Source of the DNA: Mantamonas sphyraenae | Lineage: Eukaryota > CRuMs > Mantamonadidae | Assembly (NCBI GenBank): GCA_026936335.1 | Contig: JAPMXV010000029.1 | Coordinates: forward strand, 620,001 to 684,000 | Direction: 5' to 3' | DNA: 64,000 bases | In this document: positions 42,501 through 50,270 of the stretch, piece by piece | How the letters are laid out: each line of letters begins with the position of its first letter | Numbering within the stretch: the first letter of the stretch is position 1 | Notes under the pieces: generated by a model | What the model was told of the DNA's origin: nothing | Database searches by the model: none | The model's input: only the letters and a program-made list of their open reading frames with translations | Made by a program: the position numbers and the translations under genes

Positions 42501-43187
42501 TTCCAGCACTTTGACGGCCACACGCGTCCCTTCCACGTCTGTGTGGGTTGTGTGCGCACCGTGTTGCGAGGTTTGCACGTCCAGACTGTCCACATCGATG
42601 CCCACGGTGACGCCGAGGCCCAAGGCCGCCTGCACATTCACCGTATGATCCAGCCTGCGTCCGTTGCACTGTACATGTGTCTCTGCCTGCACCTCCAGCT
42701 GCAGCTCTGTCTCCCATTGCACTCGCACCGCCAGATCCGCTCCAGGGTGACTGACAAAGCGCCACGAGGGAGCGCTGTCCAGCACCGAGTCGAGACCTGA
42801 CAATTTGGCGCTCTTTAGCTGCACGTCCACTGTTGCGCCGGCGCTGTTCAGCCCTTCCGCACTCAGAGAGAGGGTGGACAAGTGCTGCGACACATGAGTG
42901 TCCAGCTGGGTGGAAGGACAGTCCAGGGCACGGGCCAGGGTGTCACGTACGCGCTGCTGGTGGGGCGCCAGCGCTCGCGACAGGGCATCCGACACATCGT
43001 TGTCCACAGAGTGCTTTACCGAGTTGAGGACACGCATGGTGAGTGACGGGGGACAGACACGCAGGAGCAGCTGCAATTTGGCGGCTGGGCTGAGGTTGCC
43101 CACAACAAAGAGGCAGCCAGCTCCGACGGTGGCCCCCGCTGCTGCCACAAGTGCCCACGTTGGAACATGCACACTGTCTTCAGCCAT
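39579..43187 (-). CDS. Large membrane-anchored orphan protein
   Basis: A single open exon of about 1200 codons from the ATG at 43187 (MAEDSVHVPTWALVAAAGA); an in-frame ATG also lies at 43220. An N-terminal hydrophobic helix (WALVAAAGATVGAGCLFVV) would anchor it. A long region of beta-rich, amphipathic character follows (VDVQLKSAKLSGLDSVL; CDLTVDLRSLNVELYST). Then comes an acidic, Lys/His-rich low-complexity stretch (about 40200-40870, with a run of Glu), and a conserved-looking end domain containing VDIHAFLWQTKEPKALRL and LRVSGHPGVYFEWATSG. The alternating strands resemble lipid-transfer or SMP-like tubes in style only; no motif proves it. The function is unknown. The open frame continues beyond 43220, but there it overlaps the RING gene and is probably chance. 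Confidence 0.7.
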   Translation of the reverse strand: MAEDSVHVPTWALVAAAGATVGAGCLFVVGNLSPAAKLQLLLRVCPPSLTMRVLNSVKHSVDNDVSDALSRALAPHQQRVRDTLARALDCPSTQLDTHVSQHLSTLSLSAEGLNSAGATVDVQLKSAKLSGLDSVLDSAPSWRFVSHPGADLAVRVQWETELQLEVQAETHVQCNGRRLDHTVNVQAALGLGVTVGIDVDSLDVQTSQHGAHTTHTDVEGTRVAVKVLEVSTGSLAVNGHAVLDKETEESLCEALQVALDLHTHAVAVQMDMSSRLPTALLRGMRALMQGLVPAGSLEFYRGLVNDTLNEWRVSPDVRDVYMRHRADNTHWDLMTDMGVADVRVGDPAACWPTADLLPDGSCDLTVDLRSLNVELYSTTKVGTQFVHVNQTVCPGRFAVRLRSLDRDRTLGGNTTDEKDVVTGVVVSHMRLLDEAHMQTHVWCSPARAQLDNTQLCHGPASSQYDVKALDTAPWHRLLDPIFQSSVSQADKGVQVGLDGRGEWCVLPLLESLPMPSAQLYEDVSAHMISLVLDAILHTIRQDDLQAFVTSLLPADQSLVLDSLRVHAGTQLPSCSQGLCPCIHLHDASLCARFTVLLQGASAQVELSLSEIAFRYEWVPMHTNPWVSMLHFVEPSCRVTCQLSMGEAEHPVHDEAFEKALDSFVNQCLRLVCHCVDLCMSSCTVPATMHGEFVRQPSKPMRLQFQQAVRVLQTRLCAIGLRHIGPLIAHNLGDPAMLDWIRNSLNEHELHRESSPMMDVADQDDLDAAGDSLASLEEEEQEEQDAELLDSMETFDLDKVRANLGLPAQSEVDEDERDKYEDEDEEVARSSNQRRPHSTTEDHRRREGPAASAPSSPTAQHEKHGHKHARHSAAVLGVGKGMVGSLLGVAGVGKGKQEKHVGGSAKNDDEISRASSSSSSLAPQGSQKHKAKGNEGGTEEGANADIIPLFEISALQWENAPELQLEVQEPHMNQLESVAGEKEEEEEEEEEEEAPVGAGLMAGAGDRELWASVDASGSLLWVSGKADVRFKWFGDSFLMLPYPPAKHSKSDDMALVDLQLFEAPKSKTPRKQLATMEKEPVNVDIHAFLWQTKEPKALRLACWHDVATLFKDALLEVRLDLRVSGHPGVYFEWATSGSGFGSNPPYMRHLKRIMLVLGAYKPAHQRLHVEVTIPPRGPVQLDHNMNNILEEIQRGYTAACVLQ
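40211..40246 (+). repeat. TCCTCT repeat encoding a Glu run
   Basis: Alternating CTC/TTC triplets on the plus strand encode about twelve Glu on the minus strand in the linker of the large orphan protein. Confidence 0.85.
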
Positions 43188-44519
43188 GGAGGCTGTCGTG
43201 GTGCTTGTGTGTGCCTCCATGTTCAATCGCAGTTGGCGCCATGTGCGCCTGCCGGCCCAAAGCAAGCAGGAAAACGCAATGAGTTCTGTCTCTCGAGAGC
43301 AGAAGGAGCGCATCCAACGACGCAACGCCAAAGCCCTGGCCAAAGCCAAGCGTGTTGGCCAGGCAAAGCGGCAGGCTGCGGCTGCCAAGCTGAACGGCCG
43401 ACGCGGCACAAAGGAAACCCGCCGCTCACGCCAGCAGCCCCGAGGCGGGCATGGACGACGTAGCCATGGCCGTGGCCACGTCAAAGTGTCCACTCTCAGC
43501 CTAGAGGAGCAGCAAATGCAAGCGATGGGGCTGGACAAGGGCACCATGACTCCCGAAGAGATTGAACGCTTCCAGCTCGACTTTGGTTTGTTTGCCCGCC
43601 TGCCCCGTACCAAGGGCTTTTCCCGCTGTACCGCCCCCCTTCCATGCACTGACACGTCCATGTACACTCCCGTGTGTGATCTCTGTGCCACATAGCATGC
43701 TCCCTGTCCATTCAGGAGACTCTGGGGCTCGATGGCCAGCGTTCGGAGGAGCTTGAGTACGAAGTGAGTTTGTCGCCAGGCGTTTTTCTTGAGAATTCGT
43801 CGTTTTCGCGAGCCGGGCGACCGGAAGGATAAGTTGCTGACGCTCGCTGCTTGCCTCAGATGCTCCTGCAACTGGAGGATGTGGTTGTGGGCATGGACAA
43901 GGACATGATGGCCCAGCTGCAGGTTGTAGAGGCTGGGTCGAAGGCGTTCCCCGTCGACGACGACACGGACAAGTGCGTGATCTGCCTGCTGGAATACGAG
44001 CAAGGCGAACAGGTGTGTCTGTTGCCCTGTACACACGCATACCATCAGGTGTGCATCGAAGAGTGGCTCAACTCGCAGACCACCTGCCCCATTTGCAAGG
44101 CCGAACTGCGTGATGCTCTCGACGCAGACGGCGCCGCAAACACACAACACACAAACAACACAAATGGTGGCCACAGCCACAAGCACAACAATGATGATGA
44201 GGATGGCGAGGGCAACGATACCAACAGCAACAGCAATCACAACGAGCAGCCAAGTCACAAACACACAGACGACACTGTCCACGCCTCAACGGTCGATGAT
44301 GACGGTTGGCAAACATACGATCCGTCTGACTTTGTGCTCAGCGACGAGGACAGGCTCAACGCCATGTTGCAATTCGAATCGCCCAACTCGGGGACCCGCT
44401 TCAGCGCAGACGACTTTGAAGTGTTTGTGGATCTGGACTACCCCCTCGACGTCGAAGGGGACTATCACGACGATGAGTTTTACGTGGGCCACGACTATGA
44501 GGGCGAGTTCGCGTTCTGA
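43186..44519 (+). CDS. RING-H2 E3 ubiquitin ligase
   Basis: Exons: 43186 or 43279 to 43671, 43716-43763 and 43860-44519. The likeliest start is the ATG at 43279 (MSSVSREQKERIQRRNAKAL); the ATGs at 43186 and 43219 are also in frame. The N-terminus is highly basic with RG repeats and may bind RNA or enter the nucleus. The RING-H2 finger in exon 3 is CVICLLEYEQGEQVCLLPC, then THAYHQVC and CPIC, with the His-x2-His pair of H2 type. The C-terminal tail is rich in His, Asn and Asp. Intron 1 (43672-43715) is only 44 bases; its donor is chosen because it is the only phase-0 GT before the in-frame stop. Substrate unknown. Confidence 0.85.
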
Positions 44520-44548
44520 TGCGGTCTGGATTGCTGGATTCATCAAAT

Positions 44549-47500
44549 TCAAAACAGTTTCTTCCAGCATCCAGTGCTACCCACACTCACACTTCCGCTT
44601 GGACAGCTGCTCACACACACCCACGGGTTGGCTCGGTGGTTGCACAACGGTGTGTCGCCTCCACACTGGCTGTTGGTGATACAAAACGTGCCGCGGATGA
44701 GGTCGCCGATCTTCAGGCTGTCTTTCAGCAGCGACAGCACATTCTTGAGCTTGAGTTTGGAAAAGTCCACGCGGCTGGTAACTACGCGCTTCTGTCCCAC
44801 CAGGGTAAACTCCAGCGTGAGTTCTGGGAACGTGCCCTGCGCCATGTCCATCAGCGACATGTCCGCCACAGCAATGCGGTCCAGGGACACGATGTCGTTC
44901 TTCTTGATCACCGGCACCCCGTTGGCATCCAGCTCTTGGTCGATGAGGTCGATGTCAAAGGGTGCAATCTCGTTCACCAGCGAGATCAGGCCATTCACAA
45001 AGTCCACCAGGCTGAAGCGCATGTCAAACGACAATCGCAAATCCGTTCCTGTGATGCTCCTGCCAGCCACCACCAAAGCCCTGCTCTCGCTTTCCACGCT
45101 TGCTGCGATGCGTGCCCCAAACAGCGTCCCGTTGCACGCAAACCGGAACCCCTTTTTGTACGCAAGCCCCTGCAGCACGCCGTCCCGCGGCGCAATGTGC
45201 ACATCCAAAGTCTCCAACTCAAAGATGGAGTCGACCTTGGACAGATCGATGCGCGGCAGGCCAGCGTGCTTGTCCGGGGCCAGGCGGTTGTAGAACTGGG
45301 CCAGTTCGTCAAAGCCCAGGTTCTGCACCTTGGCAGCAAAGTACATGTTGGTCACATCGGCGCCAGAGATCACAGTGCGCAGCTGAACCACAGTGCGGTC
45401 GCCAAAGGTAAACGTGGACGCAAAGCCGAACCCGGTGATGCCCGCGGGCGACAGTTCAATCTCCAGCGCCACGTCGGACAGATCAAACCCATCGACCCCA
45501 AACGCATCGTGCCATGTGCCGAGCATGCTTCCTCCAACACGCACATAGCCCGTACCCACCTGGCCACCCACACGAAAGATGAGCACATCCCCGTTCTCCA
45601 GCGTGACACGGACACCCACACTCGCCTGCAGCGTCGGCGGACGCACAAGCGGACGCGTGGCCACATTGAGTCCCAGCATGCGCACACGATCCGTCAAATC
45701 GAATTCGCCTGTGCGCAGAGCAACCTCAAAGTTGGCTTCAAACCGGCCCAGGTTGGCACTGCCAAGCTGGTCGTTGTCAAACAGCGGCAGAAACGCGTCG
45801 GCCTGAAAGTCCAGCACGGGACGTTTGAAGAGCTCATTGATGCGCTGCACAAGTGCACCTTTGCCTGCTTTGCTAAAGATACCGAATCCACGGCGCTGCA
45901 CAACATAGTCCGGCATCCCGGGGCCCTGTGTGATGTTGCCCGAATCCGCCGTGCTGAACACGAACGACACTGGAAGGGCGGGCACATCGATCTGTGACGA
46001 CAAATCGGGCGCATTGGGCGCAACCAGGTCCTGCACCGTGTCAGCCAACGAATTGAGAGTCAAGCCGTTGCCCAGGAGGATGAGTTCGCCGTTGTCCACT
46101 TTGGCATACACCCGCAGTGTCTGCGGCTGAGTATTCTTGATGCTCAGCGTGAGTGAGCTGGTCAGGTTGACTTTGTGGATGCCCGGGGCCACCTCGGCAT
46201 GGAAGGTGGTGGCCCCCATGCTCAGCCACGTCAGCCCAAACGGCGCTTTCCACCCGTCCTTGAGCTCACCCGTCACTGTGAAGCGGCGTGCACGCGTGTC
46301 CACACTTCCGTACACACTCACGTCCAGGGGCGGATTGCGCGGCAGCCGCAGCTGCGTAAGGGCCGAAAAGTCCACCCGGAACCGTGGCAATCGCTCCTCG
46401 CTGCCCAGCATGACAATGTGCACCTGCAGCTGAGTCATGTTGACGTTGCGTTGCACCACCGCATACGTTGGATCCGTCAACGCCAACGCAAATTGTTGTT
46501 TTTCAGGCTGTTTGTGCGGAAATACGCCGCGGAAGTCCGCCCCAACCTCGGCCCGCCCACTGCTGGACAACAACGGCGCCAAACGTGACAACAGATCGGC
46601 TGAGCGGATGCGCACCGACCCTTCGATGTTGAGGCCCTTGGCCACGCGCAGGTTGGGCAGCTGGCTGCTGGCAAACGCGTCGCTGCTGGAGATGGCCAAG
46701 TGACCCTGCCCTGTGAAATTGAGGTGGCTCAGCCAGTCCAGGCTTTGTAGACGTTTGATGGAGGGCAAATGCATGCCAGGGCGGTAGTCCACCTCCAGGT
46801 CCAACAGCAGCACCAGCTGCACAGACTCGAGCGAAAACTGTTGCACCGAACCTTCAAAGAAGAGGTAGAGCACAGCATGGGCGTTGCGCAGCCCTGCCAC
46901 CGTTTGTCCATCCAGTTTGCCTGTGATCACAAGCGATCGCGTGTCCTCGTTGATGCTGATGCTCGTTTTCTTGCTGCTGCCAGTTTGCAACAACGTCCTC
47001 CTCCCGCTCCACATGCCCATCTCTGCCACTGCCTCTGCTGCCATCCGCCCCGACGATGTTTCTCCTGCGTTTCCACCGGGACTGTCTGTGCGCACCGGTG
47101 CCTTGGCGTCCTGGGTAATGGACGACGGGACAAGGACCACGTCGGCTACTCCCAGCCCTGTTTGCAGCACTTCCAGCAGGGAAGGATTGGCCGCAAGTGT
47201 GGTTTGGTTCAATTCAAAGTTGCCCTCGCTGTTGAGCAGGTCGTTGGCGAAGCGGTCGAGTACCCGGCCAGGAGGGGTCGGCGCAGCGGGGATGAGGGCG
47301 AGTACCATTCCTGCAAAGGCCAGCATCACCACAAAGGCTACGCTCCAGCACACTCGCTTCTCCTTTGGTGGCATCTGCCTGTATCGTCCCAGCAGCGTCG
47401 TATCCTTCATGCCCATTGCCTTTTCGTATTCGCTCTGTCGCAGCCGCGCAAACACCAAGCAGCGCACCAGGGCGTTTTCTTCCTGCGAGTCGTCTCGAAA

Positions 47501-47959
47501 CACGGTTTGACGACGCGTGCGTGCCTGCGTCGTCGCCGTCGTCGACGTCGTCGTCGTCGTTGTACCCTCTCCCTTCTCTGATCCTCCATTCGCTTGCTTG
47601 TACTTCTTGCCCTGCTTCTGCGTGCCGGCACTCGAGCCCGAGCGTCCATCGCCCACCACCATGCTTGTAGTCAGGTCCGCCAGCGAGCCCTGTGGATGGT
47701 GGAGTGCTGCTGTCTCCACCCCACTGCGCACAGGCTTCATTTGCATGGACGGCACACGGCCCTTTTGCGCCACTTTGCCCTCCAGCTCTCGTTGGAAGAC
47801 GGTCTTTTTGCGTCCGCGTTTCGGCGGAGCAGCCGCAATCAGCCGCTCTACGTCTGCCCGCTCCACATCAATGCCCCGCTCCACCTCCTCTGTGATTGGG
47901 TTGGTGTTCATTTCTTGGTCGTCATCTGTGTCTTCCATGGCGACGTACGGGGTGGCCAT
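44549..47959 (-). CDS. Large type II membrane protein of unknown family
   Basis: A single exon of 1136 codons from the ATG at 47959 (MATPYVAMEDTDDDQE). Residues 1-200 are hydrophilic with Thr and Lys runs. One transmembrane helix (VCWSVAFVVMLAFAGMVLALI) follows at about residue 210, with basic residues before it, so the remaining 900 residues should be lumenal or extracellular. That part alternates short beta-strand-like segments (DVSVYGSVDTRARRFTVTGE; VGVRVTLENGDVLIFRVGG; LRLSFDMRFSLVDFVNGL). It ends in a small Cys-rich module (CITNSQCGG, then CNHRANPWVCVSSC and CWKKLF). I recognise no family. The start is 10 bases after the stop of the DUF218 gene. Confidence 0.8.
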   Translation of the reverse strand: MATPYVAMEDTDDDQEMNTNPITEEVERGIDVERADVERLIAAAPPKRGRKKTVFQRELEGKVAQKGRVPSMQMKPVRSGVETAALHHPQGSLADLTTSMVVGDGRSGSSAGTQKQGKKYKQANGGSEKGEGTTTTTTSTTATTQARTRRQTVFRDDSQEENALVRCLVFARLRQSEYEKAMGMKDTTLLGRYRQMPPKEKRVCWSVAFVVMLAFAGMVLALIPAAPTPPGRVLDRFANDLLNSEGNFELNQTTLAANPSLLEVLQTGLGVADVVLVPSSITQDAKAPVRTDSPGGNAGETSSGRMAAEAVAEMGMWSGRRTLLQTGSSKKTSISINEDTRSLVITGKLDGQTVAGLRNAHAVLYLFFEGSVQQFSLESVQLVLLLDLEVDYRPGMHLPSIKRLQSLDWLSHLNFTGQGHLAISSSDAFASSQLPNLRVAKGLNIEGSVRIRSADLLSRLAPLLSSSGRAEVGADFRGVFPHKQPEKQQFALALTDPTYAVVQRNVNMTQLQVHIVMLGSEERLPRFRVDFSALTQLRLPRNPPLDVSVYGSVDTRARRFTVTGELKDGWKAPFGLTWLSMGATTFHAEVAPGIHKVNLTSSLTLSIKNTQPQTLRVYAKVDNGELILLGNGLTLNSLADTVQDLVAPNAPDLSSQIDVPALPVSFVFSTADSGNITQGPGMPDYVVQRRGFGIFSKAGKGALVQRINELFKRPVLDFQADAFLPLFDNDQLGSANLGRFEANFEVALRTGEFDLTDRVRMLGLNVATRPLVRPPTLQASVGVRVTLENGDVLIFRVGGQVGTGYVRVGGSMLGTWHDAFGVDGFDLSDVALEIELSPAGITGFGFASTFTFGDRTVVQLRTVISGADVTNMYFAAKVQNLGFDELAQFYNRLAPDKHAGLPRIDLSKVDSIFELETLDVHIAPRDGVLQGLAYKKGFRFACNGTLFGARIAASVESESRALVVAGRSITGTDLRLSFDMRFSLVDFVNGLISLVNEIAPFDIDLIDQELDANGVPVIKKNDIVSLDRIAVADMSLMDMAQGTFPELTLEFTLVGQKRVVTSRVDFSKLKLKNVLSLLKDSLKIGDLIRGTFCITNSQCGGDTPLCNHRANPWVCVSSCPSGSVSVGSTGCWKKLF

Positions 47960-47969
47960 GGGGTCACGA

Positions 47970-48695
47970 TTAGTACGACGACTTGGCTTTGCCCGACACG
48001 CGCGTCACCGGTGTCGCCATTGAATAGCAGCCGTGCTCAGAGAACAGCCACGCATGCAGCTCAGCCAACGAGTGCACCCTTTCCTTTGTGCCAGCCAGAT
48101 GCGCCAGAGACGCCGCTTCCCGTTTGCGTCTTTCTTCCAGGGCCTCCTCGTCGTCCATCTCGTCTGCAGATGCTGTAAAGGACAGTGTGTACGTTTGTAA
48201 AGGTGTGTTGTGCTGATGCGTGGCCCATGGGAGTGAAAACACCCACTCAAAGATGGCCTGGGTGCGAGGCAAGTGAAAGTCACTTGTGATCACGTGCAGT
48301 GTGCGCCAACCACGCAGCTCTGTGTGCATCAAGCGCAGGAAGAATGCGTTGCCAATGGTGTCGTAGGACACCCATTCGGTGAGGATCTGTTCAGCCGGCA
48401 CGCCGCCCTTGATCAGATACTCTGCACTTGCCGTCGCCTCAAACACGGGATACCCGTCCTCGTTCAGATGGTTAGGCTTGTGTGCCGTGCCTGCAGACAG
48501 AGTAATCACCCACACCGTCCCAGAATGCGATCCGTCCAGTTCTGCAAACAGAGCAAGGGCTGCGTCGCAGCGTGCTTGTGTCCACGGTGGCAACTCGCCC
48601 TCTTCATTCTGTGCACCTCCCCCAGGCACCACAATGCACACATCGTCCTCCTCGGCTCCACTCGACTCCTCCTCTTTGTCCACGACCGACGACAT
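47970..48695 (-). CDS. DUF218 (YdcF-like) family protein
   Basis: About 241 residues from the ATG at 48695 (MSSVVDKEEESSG). The fold signature is present: VCIVVPGGGAQNEEGE, then VWVITLSAGTAHKPN, ATASAEYLIKGGVPAEQIL and WVSYDTIGNAFF, then LHVITSDFHLPRTQAIF. DUF218 proteins have a Rossmann-like fold and uncertain enzymatic roles. Bacterial members bind SAM or act in envelope metabolism, but this member has no membrane segment. The open frame upstream of 48695 runs into the rhodanese gene and is not used. Sits in a run of minus-strand genes with very short gaps. Confidence 0.8.
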   Translation of the reverse strand: MSSVVDKEEESSGAEEDDVCIVVPGGGAQNEEGELPPWTQARCDAALALFAELDGSHSGTVWVITLSAGTAHKPNHLNEDGYPVFEATASAEYLIKGGVPAEQILTEWVSYDTIGNAFFLRLMHTELRGWRTLHVITSDFHLPRTQAIFEWVFSLPWATHQHNTPLQTYTLSFTASADEMDDEEALEERRKREAASLAHLAGTKERVHSLAELHAWLFSEHGCYSMATPVTRVSGKAKSSY

Positions 48696-48744
48696 GCTCG
48701 TTCCCTTGGGCCGACGGGCGCTGCTGCCCAGCCCAGCTTCCTCC

Positions 48745-49504
48745 TCACTCCCCTTCCTGGATCGCCTGTGCCAGGTCAGGGTGCTCGTAGTCCACCCACT
48801 CCATCCATGAGCCTTCATAGTTGCTGATATGGTCAAATCCCAATCCCTTGAGGATCGATCCAGCCGCCTCGGATCGCATGCCTGAGCGGCAGTACGTGAT
48901 GATCCGCTGATCTGCGCTCGGCTTTGCGAACCCAAACACGGTGGCAAACTTTTCATCATCCATTCCCATAGCCTCTTCGAGAACAGACACTGTGCCGGAA
49001 GGGGGACCGGGAGTGTGCGTGTGTCAGAGTGTGCGTGTATGCGCGCCAGAGGGAAAAAGTCAAGCTCTCTGCGTCCGCGCTGCAGAACCCACGTGGCACA
49101 TTGTGGGCAGAAAAGATCATGCCCGATGCAGTTTCGTCGTACTCGCGTACGTCCAGGAGTACATAGTCACCCTTGTTCTCCTTGAGCAACTGCTCCAACT
49201 GTTGCATGGACATCACTGGCACCTCCACGTCGGCCTTGACCTCACTGCTCGTGTGGAAGGAGTGACGAGAGACAATGCCCACCGTGGTCCGTGTATCTGT
49301 GGTCCCCCATCCACTGGTCGTGCTGCTCGTCCTCGCCACTGCGTGCTGCATGGTGCACTCTGCAACACTCGCAAGGCCTCGACCAGCCCCCATCTGCTGC
49401 ACGCTGCTACGGATCCCAGGGACAACGCTTGCAACTCGCTGTGTGTTGCCCCAAATGCGAGCAGACACCGTACACCAGGAACGCAATCCCAAGCGACGAC
49501 TCAT
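48745..49504 (-). CDS. Single-domain rhodanese (thiosulfate sulfurtransferase-like), probably mitochondrial
   Basis: Exons 49504-49093 and 48989-48745. The N-terminus (MSRRLGLRSWCTVSARIWG) is basic, Ser-rich and without acid residues, typical of a mitochondrial targeting peptide. The rhodanese domain begins MSMQQLEQLLKENKGDYVLL, then DVREYDE and the active-site loop TYCRSGMRSEAA, with the catalytic Cys and the C-x4-R pattern. The end matches the family (GFDHISNYEGSWMEWVD). It would transfer sulfane sulfur, for example to cyanide or glutathione. It starts 30 bases after the LZTR1 stop. Confidence 0.88.
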
Positions 49505-49534
49505 TGTTGGACAAATTTGGTTTTGTTTGCAGGT

Positions 49535-50232
49535 TCAGGGCGCTTCGCCTTCCGGATCCTCGCCCCGACACCACAGTGCGCGCATAAGCTCCACAAATGT
49601 GTCTCCGTGCATGACCGCAAATGCTTCCTTCAGAATCAATTCGTTGGGTGTCGGCTGGGACAGGAGGTACGTCAACATCTGCTCGCGCACTGAGTCACGC
49701 TCTGCCGACGCCGGCCACGTCACCAGCACGTTGAGCAGATACAGTGCCAGACGAGTGTTCAGATTGGCCTCCAGCTGTGCACGGCAGTTTTCAAACAGTC
49801 CATTCACCTCGCGGTAGTACGCACTGGCCTGCATCAGCATCAAGGTCTCGTTGAGGCCCATGCTTCGGGTCGACCCCGAGTACAGGAAGCGCAGGAATGG
49901 ATAGTACGCCTCGATGTCTGTAAAGTCCTGTGCATCCACATGCAGCCTGCCCTCTTGGCTTTCCTTGAAATCAGACGAAAGCATCATCGCAAAGTACGGT
50001 GACCGTGCACATAGCATCGCACGGTGCACCTTCAGCTCCCCGTTCTCCAATTCCACCACAAAGTCGGGCTTCGCCAACTCCTCCACCCCTTGCAAATGCC
50101 TCGTTGAAGCCTCCACCTGCCTTTTCCATGCTTGTGTGTTTGACTTGGGCGTTGTCATGCCTGTTTCAGCATCTCTCCACACATGCGCCTCTGCGGTCCC
50201 GCCAACCTCCTCCTCCCCGTCCTGCACGACGC

Positions 50233-50270
<38 letters not shown>

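Noticed and set aside
43221-44282. N-terminal extension of the large orphan protein's open frame
   Set aside because: It lies opposite the RING gene exons and introns, and the anchor helix follows the ATG at 43187 naturally.
44519-45997. 492-codon open frame on the plus strand
   Set aside because: Antisense of the type II orphan protein, with no coding features of its own.
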